From positions 1-35,797 of the forward strand of contig JAOAEV010000095.1 in the NCBI GenBank assembly GCA_026416585.1: DNA of 35,797 nucleotides, written 5' to 3'. Of this stretch, positions 10,626 through 19,290 are shown in pieces (within the stretch, counting starts at the first letter, position 1; each line of letters opens with the position of its first letter). The translations under genes were made by a program, and so were the position numbers. Below the pieces are notes generated by a model. It searched no databases and was not told the origin of the DNA. It saw nothing but the letters and a program-made list of their open reading frames with translations. The stretch is from Chlorobiota bacterium. Its GTDB lineage: Bacteria; Bacteroidota; Ignavibacteria; Kapaibacteriales; NICIL-2.

Positions 10626-10707
10626 TGAGTACACCATATGGTGAACATTTGCCACCGAGTCAGGGGCAGGTCACTGAAATTTGCGCCTGTCCTGTCCGTT
10701 GTTGTGA

Positions 10708-10739
10708 TTTGAACATCGACAACGCTTCGAATATGTTCA
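10708..10739 (+). promoter_or_regulatory. Candidate promoter for rlmN
   Basis: TTTG at 10708-10711, a 20-nt gap, then TATGTTCA at 10732-10739, two bases off TAnnTTTG. The spacing is the same as in the candidate at 3196. If real, transcription starts about 10744, downstream of the ATG at 10733, which favours the ATG at 10757 as the start of rlmN. Confidence 0.25.
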
Positions 10740-10756
10740 AGCTCGGTCAAACAAAA

Positions 10757-11848
10757 ATGCGAAGATTGAACCCCGATGTGCTCGGTCATCGGCTTCTGCT
10801 CGGCAATTTGATGCCGGAGGAACTCGAAGCATTGATGCTTCAGTGGGAACAGCCACACTATCGCGCTGCGCAGATTCTGCATAGCTACTATGCCGAGCGC
10901 CGGCTTGATCCGATGGAAATGGCTACACTTCCTCTCGCGCTGCGGAACCGATGTGCAGAGATGCTCGTGACCATGCCGCTGCGATTGGTGACCAAAACCC
11001 GATCGAGCGACAGCACGGTCAAAATGCTCTTCGAGCTGCTCGATGGAAGCCGCATTGAATCAGTACTCATCCCGCGCGAAATGCATGATGGGAGAAGCCG
11101 CCGGACACTCTGCATTTCGACACAAGCGGGATGTCCGCTCGGGTGTGTCTTTTGCGCGACTGCTTCGCTAAAGCTGCGGCGCAATCTCGAAACAGCAGAA
11201 ATTATCGGTCAGATTCTCGCTGCCGAGCAAGTGCTCGGCGAGCGTATCACGAATGTTGTGTTTATGGGGATGGGTGAACCGCTGCTCAACTACGAGGCAG
11301 TCGCCCGTGCTATTCGGCTCATGACATGGGGGAAGCAACCACTTGTTGCACTGCGTCGAATCACAGTCTCGACAGCCGGTATTGTTCCAGCGATCGATCA
11401 ACTTGCTGCTGACAATCTCCGCGTCAAGCTCGCGCTGTCTCTCCACGCGACGACCGATACGCTGCGCCGCCAATTGATGCCGATTGCACGCCGGTGGAGT
11501 CTCGATGAGCTGCTGGCTGCGATGGAGAGATATTACCGTACTACCGGTCAGCCGGTGACATACGAGTACATTCTCTTCGATGGACTCAATGATACCGATG
11601 CTGACATTCGACGTTTACTCAAAATCGCTCGGCGGGTGCCGGCAAAGGTCAATGTTATTCCGTTTCACCCGATTGACTTCACACACCCCACAGGACTGGC
11701 GGCTGAGCTGCGCCCAACTTCATCGACACGAATCGCTGAATTTGTTGCTGCGTTACGACACCACGGTATTCCTACGATGGTGCGGACCTCGAGCGGGATC
11801 GAAATCGCGGCAGCGTGTGGGCAACTTGCGCTGGCAAACGCTCTCTAA
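10757..11848 (+). CDS. rlmN: Dual-specificity rRNA/tRNA adenine-C2 methyltransferase RlmN
   Basis: A 363-residue radical-SAM enzyme. The cluster-binding cysteines are C126, C130 and C133 in GCPLGCVFCAT. The two catalytic cysteines of the family are present at C119 (TLCISTQ) and C354 (AAACGQLA). FMGMGEPL, the SAM-contacting motif, and LSLHATTD are also seen. Known reaction: methylation of C2 of A2503 in 23S rRNA and A37 in some tRNAs, by a radical mechanism with a methyl-cysteine intermediate. The start at 10757 places these residues at nearly the E. coli positions; ATG 10733 is an alternative. It is divergent from the permease and convergent with the TonB receptor, sharing CTAA at 11845-11848. 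Confidence 0.95.
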   Translation: MRRLNPDVLGHRLLLGNLMPEELEALMLQWEQPHYRAAQILHSYYAERRLDPMEMATLPLALRNRCAEMLVTMPLRLVTKTRSSDSTVKMLFELLDGSRIESVLIPREMHDGRSRRTLCISTQAGCPLGCVFCATASLKLRRNLETAEIIGQILAAEQVLGERITNVVFMGMGEPLLNYEAVARAIRLMTWGKQPLVALRRITVSTAGIVPAIDQLAADNLRVKLALSLHATTDTLRRQLMPIARRWSLDELLAAMERYYRTTGQPVTYEYILFDGLNDTDADIRRLLKIARRVPAKVNVIPFHPIDFTHPTGLAAELRPTSSTRIAEFVAALRHHGIPTMVRTSSGIEIAAACGQLALANAL

Positions 11849-14421
11849 AATGTTACACTGAAGCCAATAGTTGGCAGAATCGGCAGCATTGTCGAGCGGC
11901 GCTCGATCATCTGGAGAGTTTCACGATTGATACGATAGAAGATGCCAACGACGTTCTGCCGATTGTACACATTGATGATGTCGAGATACCAGCTCCACTT
12001 CCACCCAAACCAATCGGTATAAGTCGTCACACGCACATCGAGTCGATGGTAGTCAGGTAGCCGCCCTTGATTGATGTTTGCAAGCCCACCACGATCAACA
12101 TCGAAGATGATACCACGCCAGTCTGTATCAATATTTGCGGTCATCTGACCCGTCGTGGTGTCTTTTACTTGGACGATGCGCGGTCTGAGACCCACTGGAT
12201 ACGTCCAGGGGAAACCAGAGCCGTAGGTGAACGTAACGCTCAGGTCAAGCTTTTCTGAAATCCGGTATCCTCCGACAATGCTGAGAGTATGCCGGCGGTC
12301 GAAGTTAAATGGAATTACCAAACCATCGCGGTACCGGTTTGCGAACGCAAATGAATATGCGATCCACCCATAAAATCCTTTGTTGCCTGCATTAGGGAAT
12401 TTTTGCAAAAACAGCTCGATACCATAGGAGGTGCCTGTTGCGCTATTAGCTGGAATTGTCGTGAGTGAATCTCCAAGTGTTGCGCTCGGTGCGGTCCACC
12501 CGTCACGGGTGCGATACACGGAGTCTGGCAGCCCAGGAATTTTTTCGACTTTCCACACCGTGCCCTGCACGACTTTCGGCAGAATCAGGTCGTCAAAGCC
12601 TTTGTAGTAGCTCTCGATACGGAACAGCCATTGCTGATTGAACTGATGCTCTATACCGATGATGTTGTGGATGGCACGTTCAGCACGAAGCGAGCTGACG
12701 TTGTCGCCAGTCAGATCGAGAAACACTTGCTGGTCGAATAGCTTTTCGTACCCTGGTGATTGATAGTACACACCCCATGCTGCACGGAGTGTCGTCTGAG
12801 GTGTCAGTGCATACGACGCGGAAATCCGCGGAGCGATATATGATTTCCCAATCAGAGCAAAATAATCGAATCGTGTGCCGAGTGTCAGTGTCAGGCGATC
12901 GAGTGCACGCCAGCGGTCCTGAGCGTAGATGCCGCTGCGAAAGTAGTTGATGCCGTCTTGGAGTGATTCAGGCAAGGGAGGTGCTGTCGGGTTTGCTGCC
13001 CGAAGCGCTTTCAGTCGAGGGTCGAAGTCTAAGTATGCAACAACACCGGTGTAGAGCCAGTCCTGCTGCAGACCGAACTCGAGCATATGAATTGAATCGA
13101 GCTGCCAGATGTTATCCACCTTGAGGGAGGTTTTCTGAAAGCGAAAACCTGTTTCCCCGCGCACGCTGAACAGTGTCGGTACATCGACGCCAGCTTGCCG
13201 AAGCGAATCCTGCAATCGCTTGAATTCGGACTGGCTGAGTGTCCCGCTATTAGGGTTGCTATTGAGTAGGGCAGAGCCACCGACTCCGCCGAAGCTGTTT
13301 GCACCATAATTGGCATAATATGAAAGCCCGACGTTTGTAACAAACCGCTGAGACGGTGTCCACTGCCACGCGATGCCGTATGCGTCATTATAGCTGCGGT
13401 CAACCAAGCTGATTGAATCGGCAGACTGTCTGTTTACACCAGAGGTAAACTCTGTATTATCGCGACTGGTAAGCACGTTCGCACTCAGCTTGTGTCCTTG
13501 CGCAGGCTGCATCGTTAGCTTCAGTTGCAGATCGCGGAAATTGGGAAAAGCAACGTCGCCATCAACTGCACCGGTGGCACGCACGATTGGTCCGACGATT
13601 AAGTCGTAGTAGGTTCGGCGTGTCGAAAGCAGCCAAGTGCCATTCCAGAATGGTAATGCTCCTTCAGTGACGATGTTAGCATTGGTGATGCTGACGTTGA
13701 GCTTACCTGCAAAGTAGCCATTTCCTGTAAAACCATCACGATTGCGTACATCGAGTACTGCCGAGAGCCGATCGGTGTACTGCGCTGGAAAACCGCCAGT
13801 CAGCAGTGTGATGCTACTGACTGTTTCGGGATTAAACAACGAAATGAAACCGTATAGTCGGTACGGATTGAAGAGTTCAATGTTGTCGAGGAGGATAAGG
13901 TTCTGATCCGGACCTGAACCGCGCACGATCAACTGCGACGAAAAGTCACTCGGTGCTGTGACACCAGGCAAATTTTGGAGCGTGCGGAAGACGTCTTCGA
14001 TACCACCTGCTTTGTACTTGGCTTCTCGTGGATCGACTGTGATCACACTTGTTCGCGTATCGCTTTGCTCCTGCAAACGGCGAGTAGCGGTGACTTCCAC
14101 TGCACTGGCTTCAATGCTCGATTGGCGAAGGAGAACTCCTAATCGCTCAGTTCTATCCGGTGTAACCGTGACGGTTAGCACCGATGGATCATAGCCGATT
14201 GCCGAGATTTCGACGCGGTAGGTGCCAGGAAGAATTTTCTCGATCACAAATGTTCCATCGCTCCGAGTCACAGTACCGCGCATGATTTGCGGGAGCTTGA
14301 CGGTTGCGCCGACGATGGGGGAGCGCTCACTGTCGTACACCGTACCAGTAAGACGTCCCCATTGCGCATACGCAACGGCAGCAGATAGAAGAAGGCAAAT
14401 AACTCGTATAAACAGCTTCAT
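11845..14421 (-). CDS. TonB-dependent receptor with carboxypeptidase-regulatory-like domain
   Basis: An 858-residue outer-membrane receptor. A signal peptide covers residues 1-20 and ends AVAYAQ. Residues ~22-95 are a carboxypeptidase-regulatory-like beta sandwich (LTGTVYDSERSPIVGATVKL, SDGTFVIEKILPGTYRVEI). The plug domain spans ~130-235 (FRTLQNLPGV, QLIVRGSGPDQNLILLDNI, LLTGGFPAQY), and a beta barrel runs to the C-terminal phenylalanine (PTIGFSVTF). Such receptors import siderophores, vitamin B12, glycans or peptides with TonB-ExbBD energy. No SusD-like lipoprotein lies beside it, so a Sus-type glycan system is not supported. The upstream divergent gene is the degenerate haloperoxidase lipoprotein. 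The ligand is unknown. Confidence 0.92.
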   Translation of the reverse strand: MKLFIRVICLLLSAAVAYAQWGRLTGTVYDSERSPIVGATVKLPQIMRGTVTRSDGTFVIEKILPGTYRVEISAIGYDPSVLTVTVTPDRTERLGVLLRQSSIEASAVEVTATRRLQEQSDTRTSVITVDPREAKYKAGGIEDVFRTLQNLPGVTAPSDFSSQLIVRGSGPDQNLILLDNIELFNPYRLYGFISLFNPETVSSITLLTGGFPAQYTDRLSAVLDVRNRDGFTGNGYFAGKLNVSITNANIVTEGALPFWNGTWLLSTRRTYYDLIVGPIVRATGAVDGDVAFPNFRDLQLKLTMQPAQGHKLSANVLTSRDNTEFTSGVNRQSADSISLVDRSYNDAYGIAWQWTPSQRFVTNVGLSYYANYGANSFGGVGGSALLNSNPNSGTLSQSEFKRLQDSLRQAGVDVPTLFSVRGETGFRFQKTSLKVDNIWQLDSIHMLEFGLQQDWLYTGVVAYLDFDPRLKALRAANPTAPPLPESLQDGINYFRSGIYAQDRWRALDRLTLTLGTRFDYFALIGKSYIAPRISASYALTPQTTLRAAWGVYYQSPGYEKLFDQQVFLDLTGDNVSSLRAERAIHNIIGIEHQFNQQWLFRIESYYKGFDDLILPKVVQGTVWKVEKIPGLPDSVYRTRDGWTAPSATLGDSLTTIPANSATGTSYGIELFLQKFPNAGNKGFYGWIAYSFAFANRYRDGLVIPFNFDRRHTLSIVGGYRISEKLDLSVTFTYGSGFPWTYPVGLRPRIVQVKDTTTGQMTANIDTDWRGIIFDVDRGGLANINQGRLPDYHRLDVRVTTYTDWFGWKWSWYLDIINVYNRQNVVGIFYRINRETLQMIERRSTMLPILPTIGFSVTF

Positions 14422-14462
14422 CGTAATAAGGTAGGGTCACATGTCCGGTGAGCTGATAGTGT

Positions 14463-14480
14463 GCAGAAACGCCTTTCTGC
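14463..14480. repeat. Short perfect hairpin in the TonB receptor / lipoprotein divergent region
   Basis: GCAGAAA-cgcc-TTTCTGC, a 7-bp perfect inverted repeat lying 42 bp from the TonB-receptor start and 121 bp from the lipoprotein start. It may be an operator or a leader hairpin; no promoter box could be assigned next to it. Nothing else was recognised in 14422-14600. Confidence 0.3.
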
Positions 14481-14600
14481 TGACAGAAGTTCCATTGATG
14501 TTCAAGCGTTGCCACACCTGCGCCGATAATGACGACTAGCGATGGAAGTGCGTGTAGCAGCCGGATGCTGCAATGGCTCAAGAATTTTATAGTGGCGCTC

Positions 14601-15950
14601 ATGTACTCGAGATTGGTCATTAGCGTGGTGCTTACTACTGCTGCCCTTGTTGGCTGTAGCGATCCGGTCGTTGTTCCTGATCCGTTCCCCACAGCATACG
14701 ATGGCGCGCGTTTCGATACAGACTTGCTCGCCACAACGTGGTATGATTGCGCGACTGAGTGCATCGAAAAGCACCCCAGTTTTGCAGACCCGATTGCTGC
14801 ACGAGTGTATGCATACATGGGAATCGCGCTGTATCAGTCGCTTGTGTGGGGGATGCCGGGGTATCGTTCCCTTGAAGGGCAGATTGCGGGGTTGAGTGTT
14901 TTGCCAACACCCGACACAGCCGGTAAACGGTTCTACTGGGCGCTTGTTGCGAACAGTGCAATGGCGGAGGTTCTACGTGGGTTGCTGCCATCAACGTCGC
15001 CTGCTGTGATACGCCGCATTGATTCACTTGAGTCTGCCAACATTGAAGAACGTTGGCTTGCCAATCGCGATACGGGAATGCTTCGGCGTTCGGTCGCCTA
15101 CGGAAAAGAGCTGGCACGACGAATTCTCGATATTGCCCGTAGCGACGGTGGAGATGCTGCGTGGATGAATCTGTTTCCACCTGATTACCAGCTTCCACCC
15201 ATGCCTGGTGTATGGAAGCCTACATCTCCGGTTCTTTCGCCCGTACCATTACTACCGCAGTGGGCATCGGTGCGAATGCTTGCATGCAATGATACGAGCG
15301 CTCCGTCTCCGCCAGAATATGCGACTGCACCGTCGAGCGCATTCTACGCAGCGGCTGATTCTGTGCGCCGGCGGATGGAACGAGCAACTGAGTTAGAGTT
15401 AGATGGCGCTCGATATTGGGCCGATCCGTTTGGGCAGGCGCCGACCTTCCCCGGTCACTTGATACGCATAGCGACGCAGCTTGTCCGCAGTGGTCCGTAC
15501 AGGATGGGATTCGGTGCAGTGCTGTATTTACGGCTCGGCCTGGCGATGCACGATGGATACGTGGTAGCCTGGAAGGCAAAGTATCGTTATCCACTGCTCC
15601 GCCCACAAACGTACATTGCTGCGTATCTGGACTCGCGGTATCGAGCATTGATCGAACCTCCACCGACGCCGGAGTACATTTCTGATCGGGTACTAGTTGC
15701 AACAGCGGTTGTGCGTATCCTGCAACAGGGTTTCGACATGGCATTCCCGCAGTTCGAGCGAATCACCGATCGCACCCACCAGCAGCGAGGCTTACTTCCG
15801 CGCGACTATCGCACACTTGATGCATTGCTTGCCGATATCATCGCTGCCGAACGGTGGAGCGGTACACAGTACGACTTCAGCATTGCTGCCGGTGCATCGC
15901 TCGGTGAACGCATCGCAGGAGACATTTTCGATCGCATTCGTATTCAGTGA
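14601..15950 (+). CDS. Lipoprotein with degenerate vanadium-haloperoxidase/PAP2 fold
   Basis: The start was placed at the ATG opening a lipoprotein signal (MYSRLVISV, lipobox LVGC). The 449-residue body follows the vanadium-dependent haloperoxidase-related layout: a long helical N-terminal half, then HDGYVVAWKAKYRYPLLRP, in which K327 and R334-P335 give the conserved K-x6-RP. The next two active-site elements are altered. The PSGH loop reads I-S-D-R (360-363), replacing the catalytic histidine by arginine, and the final G-V-H motif reads GTQYDFS (from 421), replacing histidine by glutamine. Catalysis by the known mechanism therefore looks lost, so it may be a binding or structural protein, unless the alignment is off. 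The protein should sit in the periplasm or outer membrane. It is divergent from the TonB receptor. Confidence 0.72.
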   Translation: MYSRLVISVVLTTAALVGCSDPVVVPDPFPTAYDGARFDTDLLATTWYDCATECIEKHPSFADPIAARVYAYMGIALYQSLVWGMPGYRSLEGQIAGLSVLPTPDTAGKRFYWALVANSAMAEVLRGLLPSTSPAVIRRIDSLESANIEERWLANRDTGMLRRSVAYGKELARRILDIARSDGGDAAWMNLFPPDYQLPPMPGVWKPTSPVLSPVPLLPQWASVRMLACNDTSAPSPPEYATAPSSAFYAAADSVRRRMERATELELDGARYWADPFGQAPTFPGHLIRIATQLVRSGPYRMGFGAVLYLRLGLAMHDGYVVAWKAKYRYPLLRPQTYIAAYLDSRYRALIEPPPTPEYISDRVLVATAVVRILQQGFDMAFPQFERITDRTHQQRGLLPRDYRTLDALLADIIAAERWSGTQYDFSIAAGASLGERIAGDIFDRIRIQ

Positions 15951-15962
15951 ACAACCGATGAC

Positions 15963-15991
15963 TATATTTGCCGCGTGCTCATAGTGAGCAC
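15963..15991 (+). promoter_or_regulatory. Promoter -7 box followed by a 17-bp palindrome
   Basis: TATATTTG (15963-15970) matches TAnnTTTG perfectly; a weak TTCG lies 22 nt upstream. Directly after it, at the expected transcription start, is GTGCTCA-tag-TGAGCAC (15975-15991), a perfect inverted repeat with 7-bp arms. This is a plausible operator or 5'-end stabilising hairpin for the STAS-thrS-18402 gene run. Confidence 0.45.
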
Positions 15992-16025
15992 ATTCGGTAT
16001 GTTCCACACCATGTGGGGACCGGTA

Positions 16026-16376
16026 ATGAAATTCACTGTCGAGCACGACGACAATGTCGTCATTTTTACGCTCAAAGAACCACGCCTGGATTCGAGTACA
16101 GCGCCCGAAATCAAGGCAGAGCTGCTCATTCTGTGTCAGCCCACGATAAGTGCGTTGATCGTGGATCTCTCTCGTGTAGAGTACGCCGATAGCAGTGGGC
16201 TGAGTGCATTGCTTTTGGCATATCGTCAATTGCGCGACTATAAAATTCCGGTCGCGCTTGTCGGAGTACGCGAAACGGTCCGGAATCTCTTTCGCATTTC
16301 GCAAATGGAGTGGCTCTTCGAGTTCTACCCGACAATCGCAACCGCTCTGGAAGAACTCCAGACGGAGGGGCAGTAA
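16026..16376 (+). CDS. STAS-domain anti-sigma factor antagonist
   Basis: A 116-residue single STAS domain of the SpoIIAA/RsbV type. The core strand-loop VDLSRVEYADSSGLSALLLA carries the phosphorylatable serine, most likely S57 of DSSG (residues 55-58). Known role: when unphosphorylated it binds an anti-sigma kinase of the RsbW/SpoIIAB type and frees a sigma factor; a PP2C phosphatase resets it. No partner kinase or phosphatase is in the window. An upstream in-frame GTG at 15975 would add 17 residues unlike the family and would translate the palindrome, so ATG 16026 was chosen. thrS follows after 76 bp on the same strand. Confidence 0.88.
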   Translation: MKFTVEHDDNVVIFTLKEPRLDSSTAPEIKAELLILCQPTISALIVDLSRVEYADSSGLSALLLAYRQLRDYKIPVALVGVRETVRNLFRISQMEWLFEFYPTIATALEELQTEGQ

Positions 16377-16392
16377 CATGCTGCTCCGTCTG
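16359..16392 (+). repeat. Hairpin spanning the STAS stop codon
   Basis: CAGACGGAG-ggg-CAG (16359-16373) pairs with CTGCTCCGTCTG (16381-16392): 12 bp with a 3-nt bulge, and the TAA stop in the loop. No T run follows, so it is not a standard intrinsic terminator; it may stabilise or attenuate the mRNA between this gene and thrS. Confidence 0.4.
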
Positions 16393-16452
16393 ATGTATCG
16401 CCGGAGCCCCACCAGACAGGCGTAATTTTGAATCGCCCGCTGCCAAGAGGCG

Positions 16453-18405
16453 ATGGGCAGACGCGTCACATTTGATTTTTCGACCATGCTTATCACATTC
16501 CCAGACGGTACCCAGCGTCAGTATCCGCCGGGCACAACCGGCTTGGAGATCGCGCGTTCGATTGGCGAAGGCTTGGCACGCGCAGCTCTCGGTATCGTTG
16601 TCAATGGCACAGTGTATGATTTGTCCCGCCCGATTACTGAAGATGCGACGATTCGTATTCTAACTTGGAATGATGACGATGCCAAGCGTATATTCTGGCA
16701 CTCGACGGCACACCTTATGGCAGAAGCACTCGAGGCGCTCTATCCAGGCATCAAGTTCGGCATCGGCCCACCAATCGAACAGGGGTTTTACTACGACGTG
16801 GATTTGCCTAACGGGCAGATGATTTCAAGCGATGATTTCCCACGTATCGAAGAAAAAATGCGGGAACTGGCCAAAGCCGACAATCCGTACCAGCGCATTG
16901 AGATTTCGTGGGAGGACGCCGTCGAATACTATCGCCGCAAAGGTGATGAATACAAGCTCGAACTGCTTGAGGAGCTACGTGGAGAGCCAATCACATTTTA
17001 CCGCCAAGGGAATTTTACGGATTTATGCCGCGGGACGCATGTCCCCTCGACAGGCTACTTGAAGTATCCCAAGCTCTTATCGGTCGCCGGTGCCTACTGG
17101 CGTGGCGATCATCGCCGCAAGCAACTGACGCGCATCTACGGCATTTCCTTTCCCAAAAAGGAAATGCTCGAGGAATTCTTGCGCCAGCGCGAGGAAGCCG
17201 AGCGGAGGGACCATCGTCGCTTGGGGCGCGAGTTGAAAATTTTCCTCATCACTCCGACTGTCGGTAGTGGTTTGCCCATCTGGTTACCGAACGGCACGAT
17301 CATTCGTCGGCGCTTGGAAGCCTTTCTACGCACCGAGCAAAAAAAACGTGGCTATCAGGAAGTTATCACACCGCACTTAGGAAATCTCGAGTTGTACAAA
17401 ACCAGCGGGCACTATCCATACTATGCTGATTCGCAGTTCCCGCCAATGACTGTGGAGGACGAGCAATATCTGCTCAAACCAATGAATTGCCCTCATCACC
17501 ACCAGATTTATGCAAGCGAACCGCGTTCGTATCGCGATCTGCCGCTGCGGCTTGCGGAATTCGGTACCGTGTATCGCTACGAGCAATCCGGTGAGCTGAC
17601 AGGTTTGGTTCGTGTGCGGGGCTTTACGCAGGATGACGCACACATTTATTGCACTCCTGAGCAGCTCAAGGACGAGGTCAAAGGCGTCATCGAGCTGACA
17701 CAGTTTGTGTTCCGCACTTTCGGTATGGAGGTCTCGACAAGACTATCATTCCGCGATAACAATGCTGACAAATATGGAGGTGATATCGCATTATGGGAGC
17801 GCGCCCAGCGTGAAATTCAAGAAGTTGCCGACGAAATGAATCTCGACTACACAATCGGTATTGGTGAAGCAGCGTTCTACGGTCCGAAAATTGATTTTAT
17901 CGTTCGTGATGCAATCGGCCGCCGCTGGCAGTTGGGTACCGTGCAAGTAGATTACGTCATGCCGGAACGCTTCCAGCTCGAATACACTGGTTCGGACAAT
18001 GCAAAACATCGGCCAGTCATCATTCATCGTGCGCCGTTCGGTTCGATGGAGCGGTTTATTGGAATACTCATCGAGCATTTTGCGGGGAACTTCCCGTTCT
18101 GGTTGGCACCAGTTCAAGTCAGCGTATTGCCGATCACCGATGCGCAACTGCCGTATGCACGACGTATTGGTGCATTGCTTGAGGAAAAAGGGTATCGTGT
18201 GGTTGTGGACGAACGCTCTGAAAAGGTTCAGCGTAAAATCGCAGAAAGCGAGCAGCGGAAAATCCCCTTTGCGCTTATTGTCGGTCGGAAAGAGGAAGAA
18301 AGCAACACCATCGCTCTGCGTGAGCACGGAAAAGGTGATCGCGGCACCATGTCTCTCGATGCCGTGGTGGAGCTATTTGCGACGCTCGACCAGCCAGGCG
18401 CATGA
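16453..18405 (+). CDS. thrS: Threonine--tRNA ligase
   Basis: A full-length 650-residue class II synthetase. The N-terminal TGS domain begins ITFPDGTQ. The editing domain has H83 and H87 (HSTAH) plus C192 and H196 (CRGTH), the spacing of 109 matching the E. coli enzyme. The catalytic core has MNCPHHH, where the cysteine near 346 binds the active-site zinc, then RYEQSGELTGLVRVRGFTQDDAH (motif 2) and HRAPFGSMERFIGILIEH (motif 3). A C-terminal anticodon-binding domain follows. It charges tRNA-Thr and clears Ser-tRNA-Thr. AGAGG lies only 2 nt from this ATG, so ATG 16486 remains possible, though it would trim the TGS domain. Its stop overlaps the next start as ATGA. Confidence 0.96.
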   Translation: MGRRVTFDFSTMLITFPDGTQRQYPPGTTGLEIARSIGEGLARAALGIVVNGTVYDLSRPITEDATIRILTWNDDDAKRIFWHSTAHLMAEALEALYPGIKFGIGPPIEQGFYYDVDLPNGQMISSDDFPRIEEKMRELAKADNPYQRIEISWEDAVEYYRRKGDEYKLELLEELRGEPITFYRQGNFTDLCRGTHVPSTGYLKYPKLLSVAGAYWRGDHRRKQLTRIYGISFPKKEMLEEFLRQREEAERRDHRRLGRELKIFLITPTVGSGLPIWLPNGTIIRRRLEAFLRTEQKKRGYQEVITPHLGNLELYKTSGHYPYYADSQFPPMTVEDEQYLLKPMNCPHHHQIYASEPRSYRDLPLRLAEFGTVYRYEQSGELTGLVRVRGFTQDDAHIYCTPEQLKDEVKGVIELTQFVFRTFGMEVSTRLSFRDNNADKYGGDIALWERAQREIQEVADEMNLDYTIGIGEAAFYGPKIDFIVRDAIGRRWQLGTVQVDYVMPERFQLEYTGSDNAKHRPVIIHRAPFGSMERFIGILIEHFAGNFPFWLAPVQVSVLPITDAQLPYARRIGALLEEKGYRVVVDERSEKVQRKIAESEQRKIPFALIVGRKEEESNTIALREHGKGDRGTMSLDAVVELFATLDQPGA

Positions 18406-19286
18406 AGACGATTGTTGCAGCGTTCTGCTGCGTCGTTGCTGCGGCAGCGGTGGATATCCCTGACGATTGGTTGGGCGCACTCGTCCTGGTTCGGCTGACG
18501 ACGGGTGATCAGCTCCGAGGAGAATTAGTCGGGCGTACCCAGCGCGACAGCATTGCGGCAATCAAAGTACGGACGGTGATTGGTACAGCAACGATTGACC
18601 TCGACCAGATTGTCGAAATCCGCCTACTAAACGAAAGTTATCGCCATGACTGGAGAACCCTCCTGATGCCGACTGCTGAACCGATTGGTGATAACCACAG
18701 CCTGATCAGCATGGAACTCATGACGCTCGGTGCAGCGCTCGGTGTCGGAGATGTTGTGAGTATCCTCGTGCTGCGAAGTATTGTGCCAGCGATCCCGTCG
18801 AGTCATCAGCTCAGTGTGGTCAATGTCAAAGCCACGGTGTTACAAGCAGACTATCAGCAGCTCGACGGTCACTTGTCGTTTGCTGTCGGGGGAAATCTCG
18901 CGTGGCTCAATGCGCCGAATCGGCTCCAACATCTATGGATCGCGGGCACGTTCACGCGGGTTCGCTCGCGGCTGACAGTGATGGCGTTTTACAACCTGTC
19001 GGACCGCGACGTGTACACCATCAATGCAGGCACTTTCGGTTCTGTCGCGATGCGATACGCATCCAATGCGGTTGGTTTCGGCTTAGGGTTGGACGTGCAC
19101 GTGCCAAGCCGTGATGACCTTCACGTTCTGGCTGAGCTGTGGAATAGCGATCTGGCGCGCCCGTACCAAACGATGCTTGTGTTGGGTATTCGGATGGCAA
19201 ACAGTGCTATTGCACTTGATGCAGGAGTTGCGGTCTCATCACAAGCAGTACTTCCGTTGGCAGCACTGAGCTGGACGCCATGGTGA
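18402..19286 (+). CDS. Secreted protein of unknown function, possible outer-membrane barrel
   Basis: Not recognised. The 294-residue product starts with a short signal-like segment (MKTIVAAFCCVVAAAAV). Residues ~25-75 form a small beta-rich unit (VLVRLTTGDQLRGELVGR, then IGTATIDLDQIVEIRL), reminiscent of SH3/Sm-like folds that sense or line a surface. The rest alternates hydrophobic and polar residues (LSFAVGGNLAWL, LWIAGTFTRVRSRLTVMAFYNL, VGFGLGLDVHV) and ends in tryptophan, as outer-membrane barrels often do. It is coupled to thrS by a 4-bp ATGA overlap and convergent, 4 bp apart, with the response-regulator gene. The coupling to thrS is probably positional rather than functional. Confidence 0.7.
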   Translation: MKTIVAAFCCVVAAAAVDIPDDWLGALVLVRLTTGDQLRGELVGRTQRDSIAAIKVRTVIGTATIDLDQIVEIRLLNESYRHDWRTLLMPTAEPIGDNHSLISMELMTLGAALGVGDVVSILVLRSIVPAIPSSHQLSVVNVKATVLQADYQQLDGHLSFAVGGNLAWLNAPNRLQHLWIAGTFTRVRSRLTVMAFYNLSDRDVYTINAGTFGSVAMRYASNAVGFGLGLDVHVPSRDDLHVLAELWNSDLARPYQTMLVLGIRMANSAIALDAGVAVSSQAVLPLAALSWTPW

Positions 19287-19290
19287 AAGA

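Noticed and set aside
10633-10644. CACCATATGGTG, a 12-bp perfect palindrome in the permease/rlmN divergent gap
   Set aside because: It covers the possible start codons of the permease and is short; an operator cannot be distinguished from chance.
14529-14600. Longer start of the haloperoxidase-fold lipoprotein
   Set aside because: The extension would precede a clear lipoprotein signal peptide and spoil it.
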